A stretch of DNA of 64,000 bases. Origin: Candidatus Streptomyces philanthi (lineage in GTDB: Bacteria; Actinomycetota; Actinomycetes; Streptomycetales; Streptomycetaceae). The stretch lies in assembly GCA_018114805.1 (NCBI GenBank), contig CP073042.1, positions 682,001 through 746,000 on the forward strand. The letters run 5' to 3'. Shown here in pieces: positions 9,261-19,974 of the stretch. Position numbers and translations under genes: made by a program. The first letter of the stretch is position 1. Each line of letters starts with the position of its first letter. The notes beneath the pieces were generated by a model. The model did no database searches. It was not told the DNA's origin and saw only the letters and a list, made by a program, of their open reading frames with translations.

Positions 9261-9858
9261 TCAGCCGGCGGGGACGTTCCACCCGGTGACCACGGGGCGC
9301 CCGCGCTCGACGCCGACGCGGCTCACGGTCGCCGTGTCCAGTCGGAACAGCGCGCCCGCCGCCACCGGCAGGCCCAGCCGACGGGCCGCGACGGCCCGCA
9401 GGATGTGCCCGTGACCGAAGAGCAGCACGTCACCGGCGCCGTCGGTGCCCGCGTCCAGCAGCGGGGCCAGCCCGGCGAGCAGTCGGTCGACCCGGGCGGT
9501 GACCTGCTCAGGGCTCTCCCCCCGGGCGGTCGGGGGACTCCTGTGGGGCGCCGTCGGTCCACAAGCACCAGTCGTGGATGTCGGGCGTGGTCCGGCCCTC
9601 GTACGCGCCGTAGGCCCATTCGCTCAGGTCCCCGTCGACCTCGGCGCGGTCGAGCAGACCGGCCAACCGGGCCGTCTCCCGCGTCCGTACCCGCGGGCTG
9701 ACCAGGACCCTCGCGAGGGTCCTGGTCGCCAGCAGCGGACGAAGGGCGCGCGCCTGCTCCGCGCCCCGCTCCGTGAGCGGCAGCTCGGTCCAGCTCGTGT
9801 GCTGGCCCGAACGGCTCCAGTCCGTCTCGCCGTGCCGCACCAGCAGCAGTTCAGTCAC
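9261..9858 (-). CDS. Histidine phosphatase family protein (frameshift)
   Basis: Phosphoglycerate mutase-type phosphatase. The signature LLVRHGETDW is at residues 4-13 with the phospho-accepting His. The second catalytic His is visible in another frame as LLFGHGH near 9420, and the protein would end VVTGWNVPAG at 9261. The break falls at about 9525-9540 inside GC homopolymers, a typical indel site. The GTG start at 9858 overlaps the thioredoxin stop by 8 bp, so the two genes are co-translated. Substrate is not predictable from sequence. Confidence 0.85.
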
Positions 9859-10233
9859 TCGCGCCCTGCTGCTTGGCCGCCGCCTCGGCGACCGAGGCGC
9901 GCACCTCGTCCATGTTCAGCGCGCGCCTGTCCGATGACGTCCTCCAGCGCGGTGGCCGGCAGCGCGCCCGGCTGGGCGAAGACCGCGATGTTGTCCCGGA
10001 CGATACATCAGCGTCGGGATGGACTGGATCTCGAAGGCAGCCGCCAGTTCCGGCTGCGCCTCGGTGTTGACCTTGGCGAAGACCAGGTCGTCGTGGCACT
10101 CAGACGCGCTCTCGAAGACTGCGGAGAACGTGCGGCACGGGCCGCACCAGGAAGCCCAGAAGTCGATCAGGACGAATTCACTCCCGGAAACGATCTCGTC
10201 GAAGTTGTCCTTGGTGAGTTCCACCGTGCTCAT
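9851..10233 (-). CDS. Thioredoxin (two frameshifts)
   Basis: Starts at ATG 10233 (MSTVELTKDNFDEIV) and contains the active site ASWCGPC at about residues 30-36, which reduces protein disulfides. The frame breaks near 10005 after SIPTLM and again near 9930 after ALEDVIGQ. The C-terminal RALNMDEVR is as in other Streptomyces thioredoxins. Two indels in a short, conserved gene point to sequence error rather than decay. It is followed by an overlapping histidine phosphatase gene. Confidence 0.85.
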
Positions 10234-10642
10234 GTGCGGCTCCCTGCTTTCCGTCTCGGCGGTGGTTCCGGCAACCCTAACGGTCCCTGCGCACGCGCTA
10301 TTCCCGCGAGCGCCGCGTATTCTGGAGCCGTCCGCCGCCGGGCGTGGTCGGAGGTTCGACGGACGTCTGCTGGCCAGTCCTGGGCCGCCATAACACCTGA
10401 CGTTATGGGCTTTTGACATTGGCCGCACAGCGAGCGGCGGGGGATAGTGAAGCCACGGCCGGGTCGTTCGCAAGCCGTTCGCCCATGGGGAGCGGTGGCC
10501 CGGCCCGTGCCGGTCGCCGGGTTCCGGGGCCGGCGCAGCCACCCCCCACGCAAGACTCCAGCGGCCGGCAGCCGTGGTCTCACACGCCTGTCGGCCGGCT
10601 GGCCCAAGGGCGCCGGCGCGCGCTCGCGCACCCCGCCCGCCC

Positions 10643-11557
10643 TCACTCCAGGTCCGCCGCGCCCCGTCGGCTGGCGAAGCCCTCCTCAGCGGCCTTGACC
10701 AGCATGTCCTGGCAGTCGGCGAGCCGCCCGGGGTCCCGCCAGGCCAGCACGTGGCGCACCCGTATCGGGTCGCCGGTCAGCCGCTTGGCGACCGTCCCCT
10801 CGCGCATCCGCACGCCGCCCTGGGCCAGGGCGATCGCGGCCACCTGGATCACCAGGTCAAAGGCGGTCCCGGCGTCGACAATGTCGTGGTCGATGCGGGG
10901 CGTGAACCCGGCCGCCATACAGGTGGCGATGAACGCCGCGCGGTCGCCCCCGTCACGCTCCAGGGGCGACATGGTCCAGCTCTCGTCGGCCAGGTCCGCG
11001 AGGTCCACCCGCTCCTCCTCGGCCAGCGGGTGTCCGTGCGGCAGCAGCACCAGCGCGGGCTCGATGCCGATCACCGCGTGCACGATGCCGGCCTACGGTC
11101 TGGACTCGTAGCCGGGCACGTCGGTGATGGCGGCGACGTCGAGCTGGTCGCCCGCCAGACGGTCCAACGCCCAGGAGGCGGAGGGGAACTGGTGCGAGAC
11201 GACCGGAGCGTCGATCAGGCCGGACAGCTTGGTCGCCAGGTGCGAGAAGACCGGCCCGGGCGAGCCGCCGAGCCGTACCGTGACCGTCTCGGTCGCCGCG
11301 ATGCGCTTGCTCTCGCGGATACGGTCGGCGCTGGCGACGGCGTTGCGCGCGTGCGCGAGCACCTCGTCCCCGAAGCGTGTCGGCCGCACGCCCGTGGCCT
11401 CGCGGATGAACACGGGGCGCCCCAGCGCCGCCTCGATGCGTTTGAGCTGGGTGGAGACCGCGGGCTGGGAGAGCAGGAGGGTGGCAGCGGCCCTGGTCAG
11501 ACTGCCGGTGTCCGCGATCGTCACTAACGTGCGCAGGTGACGCAACTCCAGTTCCAT
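10643..11557 (-). CDS. LysR family transcriptional regulator (in-frame TAG)
   Basis: A LysR regulator with an N-terminal winged HTH (ELRHLRTLVTIADTGSLTRA, LLSQPAVSTQLKRIE) and a C-terminal periplasmic-binding-like effector domain. A TAG at 11093-11095 splits the frame after GYESRP; the same frame continues with AGIVHAVIGIEPALVLLP to the stop at 10643. CAG would restore one 304-residue protein. No divergent partner gene is clear: the next 600 bp upstream hold no convincing ORF. The target is unknown. Confidence 0.85.
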
Positions 11558-12151
11558 AGGACCGGCAATCTATCGTCCTTCCGCCGCGCCGAGAAGGCGT
11601 CCCGCAGGCCATCCCGGCGCCCCGGACGCCCCTACGGGCCCGGACCACCGCGCGGACCGCCCGCTTCCGCCCCGGCGGGTGGTGGTCACTCGGCGGCGCG
11701 GGACGGTGGTGCCAACGGCGGTACGGCGGCTGCCCGAAAAGCGGGGCGGGGTGGTGAGCGGGGAAAACGCCCACGGGTGCGTCACGCGGGCGTCCGCCTT
11801 CTTCCACGGCCCGGTCGTCGGCCATTTCTGCTGCCTCTCCTCTTGCCGCCACACCGCCCGTCCCCGCCCTTTCGGTGCCGTACGCGAGGGCCGTACGTGA
11901 GGACCGTACGCAAGGGCCGTGCGTCGCGCGTTCCGCGCCGCCTCGGTGGCTGTTTTCCTCCGGCGGCATAAGACGTGCGGGGGGAATTGCTCTCACGGTG
12001 GAGCCGCCACGCCGTGGCGGCCGCGCGCCGGCTTTCCCGTTTCCACGACTTCGTACGCGGTCACGCGGTGGCGGCACGGGCCGAGAGAAACGCGCGAGAC
12101 GTGCGGGTCGCCCGCGGCGCGAAAAGGCGGGGAAATGCGGCGGCCGGCGCG
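11558..12151. other. About 590-bp stretch without a convincing gene
   Basis: Upstream of the LysR gene and downstream of the channel gene. One - strand ORF starts at about 11834 (MADDRAVEEGG) with GGAGAGG seven bases upstream. It runs on with no family resemblance and poor composition, so I do not call it. Confidence 0.4.
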
Positions 12152-13988
12152 CTATTCGGCGCGGCGCGCCTGCGGGCGGCCCAGGAGTTCGGGCAGACCG
12201 CGGCGGGTGGCGACCAGGACGACGCGGTCGGCGGCGCGCAGTTCGTACGTCGGGTCCAGGTCCCACACCAGGCGGCGGGGGCGTCGGCGCCGGACTCGCC
12301 CCCGGGCGGCAGGGCCGCGCTCAGGTCGGCCGACCGGTCGCCGGGGGCCGAGGTGTCCAGCGCGAGCACCCGCCAGGCCCCGGCCCGGAACGCCTGCGCG
12401 ACGGTGCGGCCCGCGAGTCGCGGGTGGCCCGCCACCTCGACGGCGGCCACCAGCAGCACCGTTGCGCTCCACCGAGAAGGCGCCGAGGACCTGACGGCCC
12501 ATCATGGCGCCGGCGAAGGCGGGCGCGGCCAGCGAGGAGACGCTGCAGCTGCGGGTGAGGGCCTGCGGGTGGGCGGCGCGCAGGGTGCGGTAGACGGCGG
12601 TGGCGAAGTCGTCGTCGTACAGCCGCAGCGCCACGCGTACGCCGGGGTGGACCGAGCGGGCGTACAGCGCGGCCTCCAGGTTGGTGATGTCCGCGCTGGT
12701 CAGGGCCAACAGCGCGTGGGCGCGGTGGATCTTGGCCGCCTCAAGGACGCCCTCCTGCGTGACGTCGCCGAGCACCACGGGCACTCGCAGGCAGCGGGCC
12801 AGCGCGATGCCCCGGGCCTCCGGGTCGTTCTCCACACAGACCACTGCAATGTCCAACTCCCGCAACCTGACCAGCACCCGCGTGCCGATCTTGCCGAGGC
12901 CCAGCAGCACGACGTGGCCCGAGAGGGCGCGTGGCGGGCGGCGGAGCGCGGAGGCGGTACGGAAGGTGCCGAACGCCTACAGCGCGGCGGCGACCATGAC
13001 CGGCAGCAACAGCAGCCCGATCAGCCCCGTCAGGAGTTGCATCGCCTGTCGACTGGTGCGCTCCCCCACCGCCGGGTCGCCCATGGCGAACAGGTCGAGC
13101 AGCGTCAGGTACGCGGCGTGCAGCGGGTGGTCGCCGGTGGTCAGCCAGGACGTCACGGCCAGCGCGAGCACCGCGGCGCTCACACCCGCAATCGACCAGC
13201 GCAGCCGGGTGGGCAACAGCGCGGTCAGCGGCGCGCGGAGCAGGTGGGCACGTCGTGCGAGACCGCCTCCAGGACCAGTCTGCGGCTGCCGGCCGGGTCC
13301 GCCCTCGGTCGAAGAGAGCAGCGCGAGGACACCGAGCCCACGGTCGGCGTCCTCGCCGCCGGACGCAGGGGCGCGCTCCACCACGCGCAGCATCAGCCCG
13401 TCCGCCTGGACGACCTTGCTGGTCCCGGCGATGGCGGTGACCGCGAGCGCGGGGGCGGCGGTGTCGGCGTCAGAGAGCACGGTGATGACCGCCTCCGGCG
13501 TGGCTCCCGCGCCGGAGGCGCCCCCCGGGTCGACGACGGCCGCCGCCTGGTCGAGCAGTTCCTCCAGGCGCTGGCCGAGCTTGCGGTTTGTACAGCCGGA
13601 TTACCAGGCGCAGGTGGGGGCTGAGGCGGCGAGCGCGGCCCGGATGTTGGCCTCGTCGTCATCGTGGACCAGGGCGAGCCCGGCGGCTCGCCGCACGCCC
13701 GCCTCGATCAGCACGCTCTCGTCAAGCTCCGTCGCCTCCAGGATCGTTGGCGCCTCGTCGGCGGGGTCCGGCGCGGGGTCGGCGCCGTTCCCGGTGGCGG
13801 TCGCGCGGGCCATCGCCGCGCTCACGCGCCCGAACAGCGCGGTGGCGCGCCCGACGGCACGTCCCCGCGCGGCGCCGCCCCGCGGCCTCCCGCGCGGGCG
13901 GCACCACTAGCGTCACCCGCTCCCCGTAGACGCCGCGCAGCTCGGCGGCGAGCCGGTGGGCCAGGGCGTCGTCGCCGGACACGATCAT
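12152..13988 (-). CDS. TrkA-N/RCK-type ion channel protein, CASTOR/POLLUX-like (several breaks)
   Basis: The locus encodes about 610 residues. In order: an N-terminal NAD-binding RCK-like part (MIVSGDDALAHRLAAEL, then LDESVLIEAGVRRAAGLALV and RLVIRLYNR), a pair of membrane helices flanking a short pore-like loop (LALAVTSWLTT, LFAMGDPAVGE, LTGLIGLLLLPVMVAAAL), and a second Rossmann RCK domain (VVLLGLGKIGTRVLVRL with VVLGDVTQEGVL). It ends ELRAADRVVLVATRRG. This is the layout of actinobacterial TrkA-like/CASTOR-related channels. It is broken by indels near 12290, 12455, 13250, 13590-13610 and 13860 and by an in-frame TAG at 12977. As printed no functional product could be made, but conservation across every break argues for sequence error. 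Confidence 0.72.
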
Positions 13989-14566
13989 GTGCCCGGTCAG
14001 CGTCGCGGAGGGATCAGCCTGGGTGGAGGGGGAGAGTGAGGACACACCTGTAGAGAGTCCCGTGCCACGGCGACAGTTCCCTCCGTCTCCGGTTCTGGCC
14101 CGGGCGTACGGGGCGGGTGGGGCGGTGGTCGGGTGCGTGGGCCGGGAGGTGGGGGCGGCTGCCGGGCGGATGGTTTCATGACGCAATTGGTCGGTCGGTG
14201 GCCGCCAGTCGGCGCGTACGGAATTCCGCTCACCGGATGGTCGGAGCGCACTGCCGTCCCGTCAATGTGGCCTCTTTCGCAGCCACGCGGGCGTGGTTCC
14301 GTGGCACAATGCGGAGCGTCGCCGCCAAGATCTCTCATCGACCCGGGAATTACCGGGAGGGGCGGCGGCGACTGACCGCGCGAGGCGAAACGGGGGGCCT
14401 TGTTCCGCTCGGTTCGCGAGGGGCACGCACGTACCACCGACCGCCCCCGGACAGTGGACGCCGGGTAGCCGACGCTTTCGTTTCCGGCCGTCTCCCGTTC
14501 CGCCAGTTCTGCCGCACACTCACTAATCCGCAAGATAACCGCAAGTTCATGTGCTAGGAGCACCGC
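13989..14566. other. About 580-bp divergent intergenic region
   Basis: It lies between the - strand channel gene and the + strand MaoC-like gene. I find no ORF with family resemblance and no tRNA. It should hold both promoters; an AGGAG ribosome site precedes the start at 14567. Confidence 0.4.
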
Positions 14567-15013
14567 ATGCCCCTCGACACCTCTTACGTCGGACGGGTCT
14601 ATCCGCCCACCGCTCCTTATGAGGTGGGCCGCGAGAAGATCCGCGAGTTCGCGACGGCCGTGGGGGACGCGAACCCGGTCTTCACCGATCCCCGGACGGC
14701 GCGGGAGCACGGGCACGCCGACGTGATCGCCCCGCCGACGTTCATCTTCACCCTCGCCCAGCGCGCCACCGACCAGGTGGTGCACGACCCCGAACTCGGC
14801 CTCGACTACGGCCACGTGGTCCACCGCGACCAGCGCTTCGTGTACAGCCGGCCCATCTACGCCGGTGACCGGCTGACGGTGGTCGTGCACGTGGACGGCA
14901 TCAAGGCGCTGGCCGGCAACGACATGGTGGAGCTGCGCGGCGAGGTGGGCACCGACCAGGGCGAGCACGTGGTCACCGTCTACCTGACCCTGGTCTCCCG
15001 GGCCGCGGACTGA
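14567..15013 (+). CDS. MaoC-like (UPF0336/FAS1-type) dehydratase subunit
   Basis: A 148-residue hot-dog fold protein, complete, with AGGAG upstream of ATG. It shows PYEVGREKIREFATAVGD, then DANPVFTD and VIAPPTFIFTLAQRA, typical of the N-terminal MaoC-like dehydratase family in actinomycetes (HadA/UPF0336 type). These proteins hydrate or dehydrate acyl thioesters with a partner. The downstream gene is convergent, so there is no operon partner here. It may be a chromosomal gene beside the biosynthetic cluster rather than part of it. Confidence 0.82.
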   Translation: MPLDTSYVGRVYPPTAPYEVGREKIREFATAVGDANPVFTDPRTAREHGHADVIAPPTFIFTLAQRATDQVVHDPELGLDYGHVVHRDQRFVYSRPIYAGDRLTVVVHVDGIKALAGNDMVELRGEVGTDQGEHVVTVYLTLVSRAAD

Positions 15014-15102
15014 CACTTCGCGGCACCAGGTGGGGGCGCCCACCGCGAGCGCGGGCCGCCCCCGGGAGGCCGCCGTGCAGGTGCTGACCGACCGCGACCG
15101 GT

Positions 15103-16377
15103 TCAGGTCTTGCTCGGCACCCGCTCGTCGCTGTCGCCGCTCGGTACGGGCCCGCTCGGCGGAGTCCGACGCGGCAGAGGCCGGCTCGGCGAAGTCCGGC
15201 GTGCCGGGCACCACGCCCTCCTCTCGCGCGGCGCCGCCGCTGCCCGGGGCTGGCCGCGTCGACCGGGAGCCGCTGAGGTAGCGCGTGCCGGGCTTCTCGA
15301 CCACCTCGTACAGTACCGCCGAGATCGCCAGGCTGACCAGCAGGAAGCCGATGATGACGAGGACGGCCTGGCCGGTCTCCCAGTTCCTGCCGCGGCCCAG
15401 CCAGTCGTGCCCGTACAGCAGGACCAGCAGGTGCACCAGGTAGAAGGCGAACGAACGCTCGCCGAGCCAGACCATCGGCCGGCTGGCGAACCAACCGCCC
15501 CTGCCGCGGATGTCGGCGGCGGCGGCCGGGATGAACAGCGCGATCAGGATGATGGTGGCGGCCACCAGGCTGTAGAGGTACGGGACCTCCCGCGCGGCCA
15601 GGTAGTAGCCGACGCCGAACAGCGCGATCGGCATGACCAGCGGCAGCCGGAACCACCTGCCCTCGGCCACGACCCGGGCCAGCAGCATGCCGAGTACGAA
15701 CTCCAGGGCCCGTACCGGCGGGAAGACGTAGACGAACCAGTACTGCTTGAGGCTCGCGGTGCCGTCGGGGAGCATCATCACCGGGTCCTCGGTGACCAGC
15801 TTGGCCACCAGCGGCACGCACATGATCGCGGCGGTCACGACCACGGTGGCGGGCCACAGGTGCGAGGCGCGGATGCGGGAGACGCCCGTCCACAGCACGG
15901 GGAAGGCCAGGTAGAAGAAGAGTTCGCAGGCAAGCGACCAACTGACGGCGTTGCCGCTGAGGAACATGTCGTACTCGGGCCACCAGGAGTGGATCAGCAA
16001 CAGGTTGGTGATCGCCTCGTCGGCGTCGACCGTGCCCGCCGCGGCCAGCATGCCGTCGGTGCGCGAGAGCAACCAGAAGGCCACCAGGGCGGTCACGAGG
16101 TGCCCGGGGTAGACCTTGGCGATCCGGCGGCGCCAGAACCTTGGCGCGCGCTCGCCCTCGCGGCGCGACCAGGCGAGGACGAACCCGCTGAGCACGAAGA
16201 AGAACGAGACGCCGATCCAGCCGGCTTTGTTCACGACGTCGGCGTAGTCGCCCTGCGCCTGGGATCGCGGAAGAAGCGCTCCCAGGCGACGTGGAAGGCG
16301 AAGACCATCAGCGCGGCGATGAAGCGCATGCCGGTCAGCGAGGGCAGGCGGGACGTGCGTTGGTGCGTGGGGGTCAT
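15103..16377 (-). CDS. Acyltransferase 3 (OafA/YrhL-type) membrane protein (frameshifts)
   Basis: An integral membrane O-acyltransferase with about ten helices. It starts at ATG 16377 (LPSLTGMRFIAALMVFAFHV, with the conserved R and H of the family). After an indel near 16262 it continues GWIGVSFFFVLSGFVLAW. The core ends near LYEVVEKPGTRYL, followed by a charged, Glu/Ala/Arg-rich tail. The long open frame runs on through the MaoC gene on the other strand, which is implausible. A second indel near 15140 would end it as VPSKT at 15103 and give an even multiple of three. It is the last gene of the - strand cluster and could acylate the product or an exported glycan. Confidence 0.75.
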
Positions 16378-16437
16378 GGTGTGGTGCTCCCTAGAGGCCC
16401 GGCGCCTGGCCGGCTCGGTGTGTCGGTGGTGCCCCGT

Positions 16438-17868
16438 TCAGGCGCGGAGGGCCCGGTCGGTGAGAGCCGACGCCGCCCCGGTGTAGCGGGCGGGATCGAG
16501 CAGCCCGTCGATCTCCTCCTGGTCGAGGTGGGCGGTGACGTCGGGCAGTTCGGCGAGGACCGCGCCGAGCCCCGGGCCGCGCTCGACGGCGGTGGGGGCC
16601 GCCGTGCAGAGCACGGCCTTGGCACGCGCCTTGCCCAGGTGCGGGGTGAGTACGGCGGCGACGCGCTCGGAGACGATCTGCCCGTCGGTCAGGGCGAGGT
16701 TGGCGCGCATCCGCTCCGGGTGCGGCTCAAGGCCCGTCAGGAGTTCGGCCGCGGTGTGCGCGGCGCCGCCGGCCAGCCGCAGGCACTCGCGCAGCGGCTG
16801 CCACTCGGCGTGCCACGCGCCGCCGGAGCGCTCGTCCTCGGTGAGCATGCAGCCGTACAACCCGGCCGCCAAATGAGGCAGTTGCAGGGCGGCCGAGCGG
16901 ATCAGGGTGGCCAGCACGGGGTTACGCTTGTGCGGCATGGCCGAGGACGCGCCGCGCCCGGCCGGCCCCGGCTCGCTGACCTCGCCGACCTCGGTGCGGG
17001 CCAGCGACTGCACGTCCACGGCGATCTTGCCGAGCGCGCCGGCCAGGAACGAGGTGGCCGCCGCGACGTCCGCCAGCGGGGTGCGCAGCACGTGCCAGGG
17101 CAACAGCGGGACGGCCAGGCCCAGTTCCTCGGCGTACGCGGCGGTCAGGGCCTCGCCGTACGCGGCGGCCTCGGCTCGCCGCCGCTCCCGGTCCGCACCG
17201 TCCCCGGTGTCCCCGTGGCCCGCGTACTCCAGGTAGCCGGCCAGCGTGCCGGCGGCGCCGCCGAGTTCTACCGGCAGCGTGTCGGCCAGTGTCTGGAGGC
17301 GGTGGGTGGCCTGGCGGACCAGGTCGAGCCAGCCGGCCGCCTTGAGCCCGAAGGTGGTCGGGACCGCGTGCAGGGTGAGCGTGCGGCCGGCCATCGGGGT
17401 GTCCCGGTGGTCGCGGGCCAGCCGTTCCAGGGCGACCCGGCAGCGGTCCAGGTCGGCCAGGATCAGCCGCACGGCCCGCCGGGTGACCAGCATGGCCGCG
17501 GTGTCCAGCACGTCCTGGCTGGTGGAGCCGCGGTGGACGTAGTCGGCCGCCAGCGCGTCCCGGTCGGCCACGGCGGCGGTCAGCGCCTGTACGAAGCCGG
17601 CGACCGGGTTGGCGGTCTCCCGGGCCGCGTGCGCGAGGGCCACCAGGTCGAGTTCCGCGTCGGCGCCGACGGCGGCGATGACCTCCGCCGCCCGGGCCGG
17701 GACCGTGCCCAGCCTGGCCTGGGCACGGGCCAGGGCGACCTCCGCCTCGATCATGGCGCGCAGCCACGCCTGGTCGTCGACCTCCGCTTCGACGGGCGTG
17801 GCCGCTCTGACCGGGGACAGCAGTCCCGCGTCCAACGACCCGGCAGGTTCACTGCGGTGGGCTGTCAT
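16438..17868 (-). CDS. CreD-like nitrosuccinate lyase (fumarase/aspartase superfamily)
   Basis: A complete protein of about 476 residues of the argininosuccinate lyase/fumarase superfamily, PcaB-like branch. The signature SSAMPHKRNP is present, with HRGSTSQDVLDT and LTLHAVPTTFGLKAAGW. Such enzymes perform beta-elimination. Taken alone it could be 3-carboxymuconate cycloisomerase or adenylosuccinate lyase. Directly upstream lies a CreE-like FAD protein, and this pair defines the aspartate-nitrosuccinate route, in which the lyase splits nitrosuccinate into nitrous acid and fumarate. No protocatechuate or purine genes are near. The two genes are 97 bp apart and co-directional. The family is certain; the CreD function rests on context. 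Confidence 0.85.
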   Translation of the reverse strand: MTAHRSEPAGSLDAGLLSPVRAATPVEAEVDDQAWLRAMIEAEVALARAQARLGTVPARAAEVIAAVGADAELDLVALAHAARETANPVAGFVQALTAAVADRDALAADYVHRGSTSQDVLDTAAMLVTRRAVRLILADLDRCRVALERLARDHRDTPMAGRTLTLHAVPTTFGLKAAGWLDLVRQATHRLQTLADTLPVELGGAAGTLAGYLEYAGHGDTGDGADRERRRAEAAAYGEALTAAYAEELGLAVPLLPWHVLRTPLADVAAATSFLAGALGKIAVDVQSLARTEVGEVSEPGPAGRGASSAMPHKRNPVLATLIRSAALQLPHLAAGLYGCMLTEDERSGGAWHAEWQPLRECLRLAGGAAHTAAELLTGLEPHPERMRANLALTDGQIVSERVAAVLTPHLGKARAKAVLCTAAPTAVERGPGLGAVLAELPDVTAHLDQEEIDGLLDPARYTGAASALTDRALRA

Positions 17869-17965
17869 CTCGTTACTCGCGTCCCTTCGTGGGCCTTCTT
17901 GGGCCTTCGTGGGTGGGTGGGGTACGTCGGGTCGGATGGTGGGGTGGGCTGTGGGTCGGGCGTGG

Positions 17966-19951
17966 CTAGGCCGCGCTCTGGGTGCGGGCCGGCTCCGGGG
18001 CGGGGGCGGGGGCGGTCGCGGTGCCGCAGGCCAGGGCGGCCAGGGCGATGGCGTCGGAGTCGGTGAGGGTCACCGATCCCGCCCCCGGTCTGATGCCGGC
18101 GGCGGTGACCCAGTGCACGGCCTCGGTGGGCACGCCGAAGGCGAAGCGGCGCGGGTGCGGGCGGTCGGCGGCGTCCAGGAGGTGGAACGGGCGGGCGGTG
18201 ACGGCCAGGCCGTCGGTCTCGTACCAGCCGCCGTCCCGGGTGGCGACGCGGTGCGCGCGGCACTGTCCGCTGGCCTGGAGGTGGCGCAGCAGCGCGTCGC
18301 CGGTGCGGCGCAGCGTGATGTCGGGCAGCCGGGCCTCGATGAGGAACCGCGCGCGCACCGTCGAGTCCGGGACGTACGGGGACCAGGCGCGGTAGCCGTC
18401 CTCGGTGACGTCCACGCGCAGGTCGGGGCCGATCACGCGCAGCACGCCTGCCTCGATGAGCGCCACCGTCTCCTCGGTACGCCGGGCGGGCGGGCCGATG
18501 GACAGGTAGGCATTGAGCGGAGTGTACCAGCGGTCGAGGTGTTCGCGGTGGCTGTCGCCGTGCAGACCGCCGTGGTCCACCACGAGCCGGATCTCGTTGC
18601 GCAGGTCGCGCAGCACGTCGAGGGCGGCCTTGTGCGGGCCGCTGACGTTGCCCTGGCGGGCCTGGGCGACGTCCTCCCGGAGGTGGTCGACGAGCCAGCG
18701 CTCGAAGTGGTCCGGGCCGCCGAACTCCTGGTCGCGATAGGGGTGGGCGAGGCCGTCCCAGTCCCAGCGGTCGGCGCCGGTGATCCCGTACGCGTCGAGC
18801 ACCCGGGACTCCTCGGCGCTGTTCCAGGGGCGGTCCAGGTACTCCTTGCGGAACGCCTCGACGTCGGCGGCCAGGCCGCGGCGGGTCAGCAGGGCGCTGT
18901 AGTAGACCGTCTCGGCCTCCTTGGCGACCAGCGGCCACACCTCGGCACGGAAGTCCACGCCCGGGCTGTCCTCGGGCCTGCGGTGCAGCTCCGCGATCTT
19001 CTCGGGAGTGAGCAGCAGCGGCTCGTGCCGGCCGTGCGGGCCCTTCTGGTTCTCGCCGCGCGCCTGGTACGGGATGCCGCGGCGGGAGCCGGCGTACAGG
19101 CGCGGCTCGCGGCCCGACGGCCGGTAGACCAGGCGGCCGGCCACGCGCTCGAAGGCGCCGCCGCGGCCGGCGGTCAGCAGGGCCTGGTAGTCGAAGAAGT
19201 TCAGCCCGAGGCCGCGCAGCAGCATCGATTCGCCGGCGCCGATCGCGCTCAGGTCGACGTCGGCCGGGTTGGCCGGCGGCAGGTAGCCGAGTCCGTGGGC
19301 GCTGGCCTGCTCGGCGATCGCGCGCTCCCCCGCGCCGGCGTCGGCGGGCAGGTGGCCCAGGGCGAGTACCACGGTGTCCAGCCCGTCCAGCACGGTGCCG
19401 TCGGACAGCGTCACCCGCTGGAGCGGCACCTCGTGTCCCGGCCGCGGCTGCGCGTCATCCAGGGCGACGGCCCGGGCGGCGTGCGTGGTGAGGCGCACGT
19501 GAGCCGGGGCGCCGGCGACGATCCGGTCGAAGACCCAGGTCAGGTACTGGCCGTAGAAGGCACGGGTGGGGTACGAGTCGGGGCCCAGCTCGCGCGCCTC
19601 GGCGAGGGTGACGTCGCGGTAGGCCGGGTCGCCGCAGTCGGCCGCGCCGCCCGGGGCCAGCAGCGCCCGGGCCCACTGGTAGAGGCTCGGGCCCGGTTCG
19701 AGGGGGCCCTGGAGTTCGACGCTGTCGTCGGTGAACAGGGATATCTGTCCCGCGACGGTGTTCATGAGCAACTGCCGGGACTGGTCGACGCGCCAGACGC
19801 GGCCGGGCCCGGGCGGGTAGGGGTCGACGAGGTGGATATGGAGCCGGGTGTCGCGGCTGGTCCCGCGCGCGGCGGCGCACAGGCGCTCTAGCACGGAGAG
19901 GCCACGTGGCCCCGCGCCTACTACGCACACGGCTTGCTGCCTGGAGGTCAT
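17966..19951 (-). CDS. CreE-like FAD-dependent aspartate N-oxygenase
   Basis: A complete protein of about 661 residues starting at ATG 19951. The FAD site is CVVGAGPRGLSVLERL at residues ~8-23. NAD(P)H-binding elements follow (LDTVVLALGHLPADAG, and LRGLGLNFFDYQ), and the C-terminal third is rich in conserved W/Y (VPTEAVHWVTAAG). This architecture matches the FAD/NAD(P)-binding family containing CreE, which oxidises L-aspartate to nitrosuccinate. Together with the CreD-like lyase it would generate nitrous acid. Direct alternatives in this family are uncharacterised FAD-NAD(P) proteins. The upstream gap to the anthranilate synthase gene is a purine-rich tract (19975-20085). Confidence 0.85.
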   Translation of the reverse strand: MTSRQQAVCVVGAGPRGLSVLERLCAAARGTSRDTRLHIHLVDPYPPGPGRVWRVDQSRQLLMNTVAGQISLFTDDSVELQGPLEPGPSLYQWARALLAPGGAADCGDPAYRDVTLAEARELGPDSYPTRAFYGQYLTWVFDRIVAGAPAHVRLTTHAARAVALDDAQPRPGHEVPLQRVTLSDGTVLDGLDTVVLALGHLPADAGAGERAIAEQASAHGLGYLPPANPADVDLSAIGAGESMLLRGLGLNFFDYQALLTAGRGGAFERVAGRLVYRPSGREPRLYAGSRRGIPYQARGENQKGPHGRHEPLLLTPEKIAELHRRPEDSPGVDFRAEVWPLVAKEAETVYYSALLTRRGLAADVEAFRKEYLDRPWNSAEESRVLDAYGITGADRWDWDGLAHPYRDQEFGGPDHFERWLVDHLREDVAQARQGNVSGPHKAALDVLRDLRNEIRLVVDHGGLHGDSHREHLDRWYTPLNAYLSIGPPARRTEETVALIEAGVLRVIGPDLRVDVTEDGYRAWSPYVPDSTVRARFLIEARLPDITLRRTGDALLRHLQASGQCRAHRVATRDGGWYETDGLAVTARPFHLLDAADRPHPRRFAFGVPTEAVHWVTAAGIRPGAGSVTLTDSDAIALAALACGTATAPAPAPEPARTQSAA

Positions 19952-19974
19952 GCGCGTCCGTCCTGCCGGTAGAG

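Noticed and set aside
13997..15102. The acyltransferase reading frame stays open on the - strand through the MaoC-like gene
   Set aside because: The MaoC-like gene on the + strand has clear family motifs and a ribosome site; the extension is an antisense open frame created by an indel near 15140 in high-GC DNA.
16438..17868. Calling the lyase PcaB (protocatechuate branch) or PurB
   Set aside because: No other pca or purine genes are present, and the neighbour is a CreE-like FAD protein.
17609..19891. A 760-residue + strand open frame opposite the CreE-like gene
   Set aside because: Composition is typical of an antisense shadow, and the - strand CreE-like protein is clearly real.
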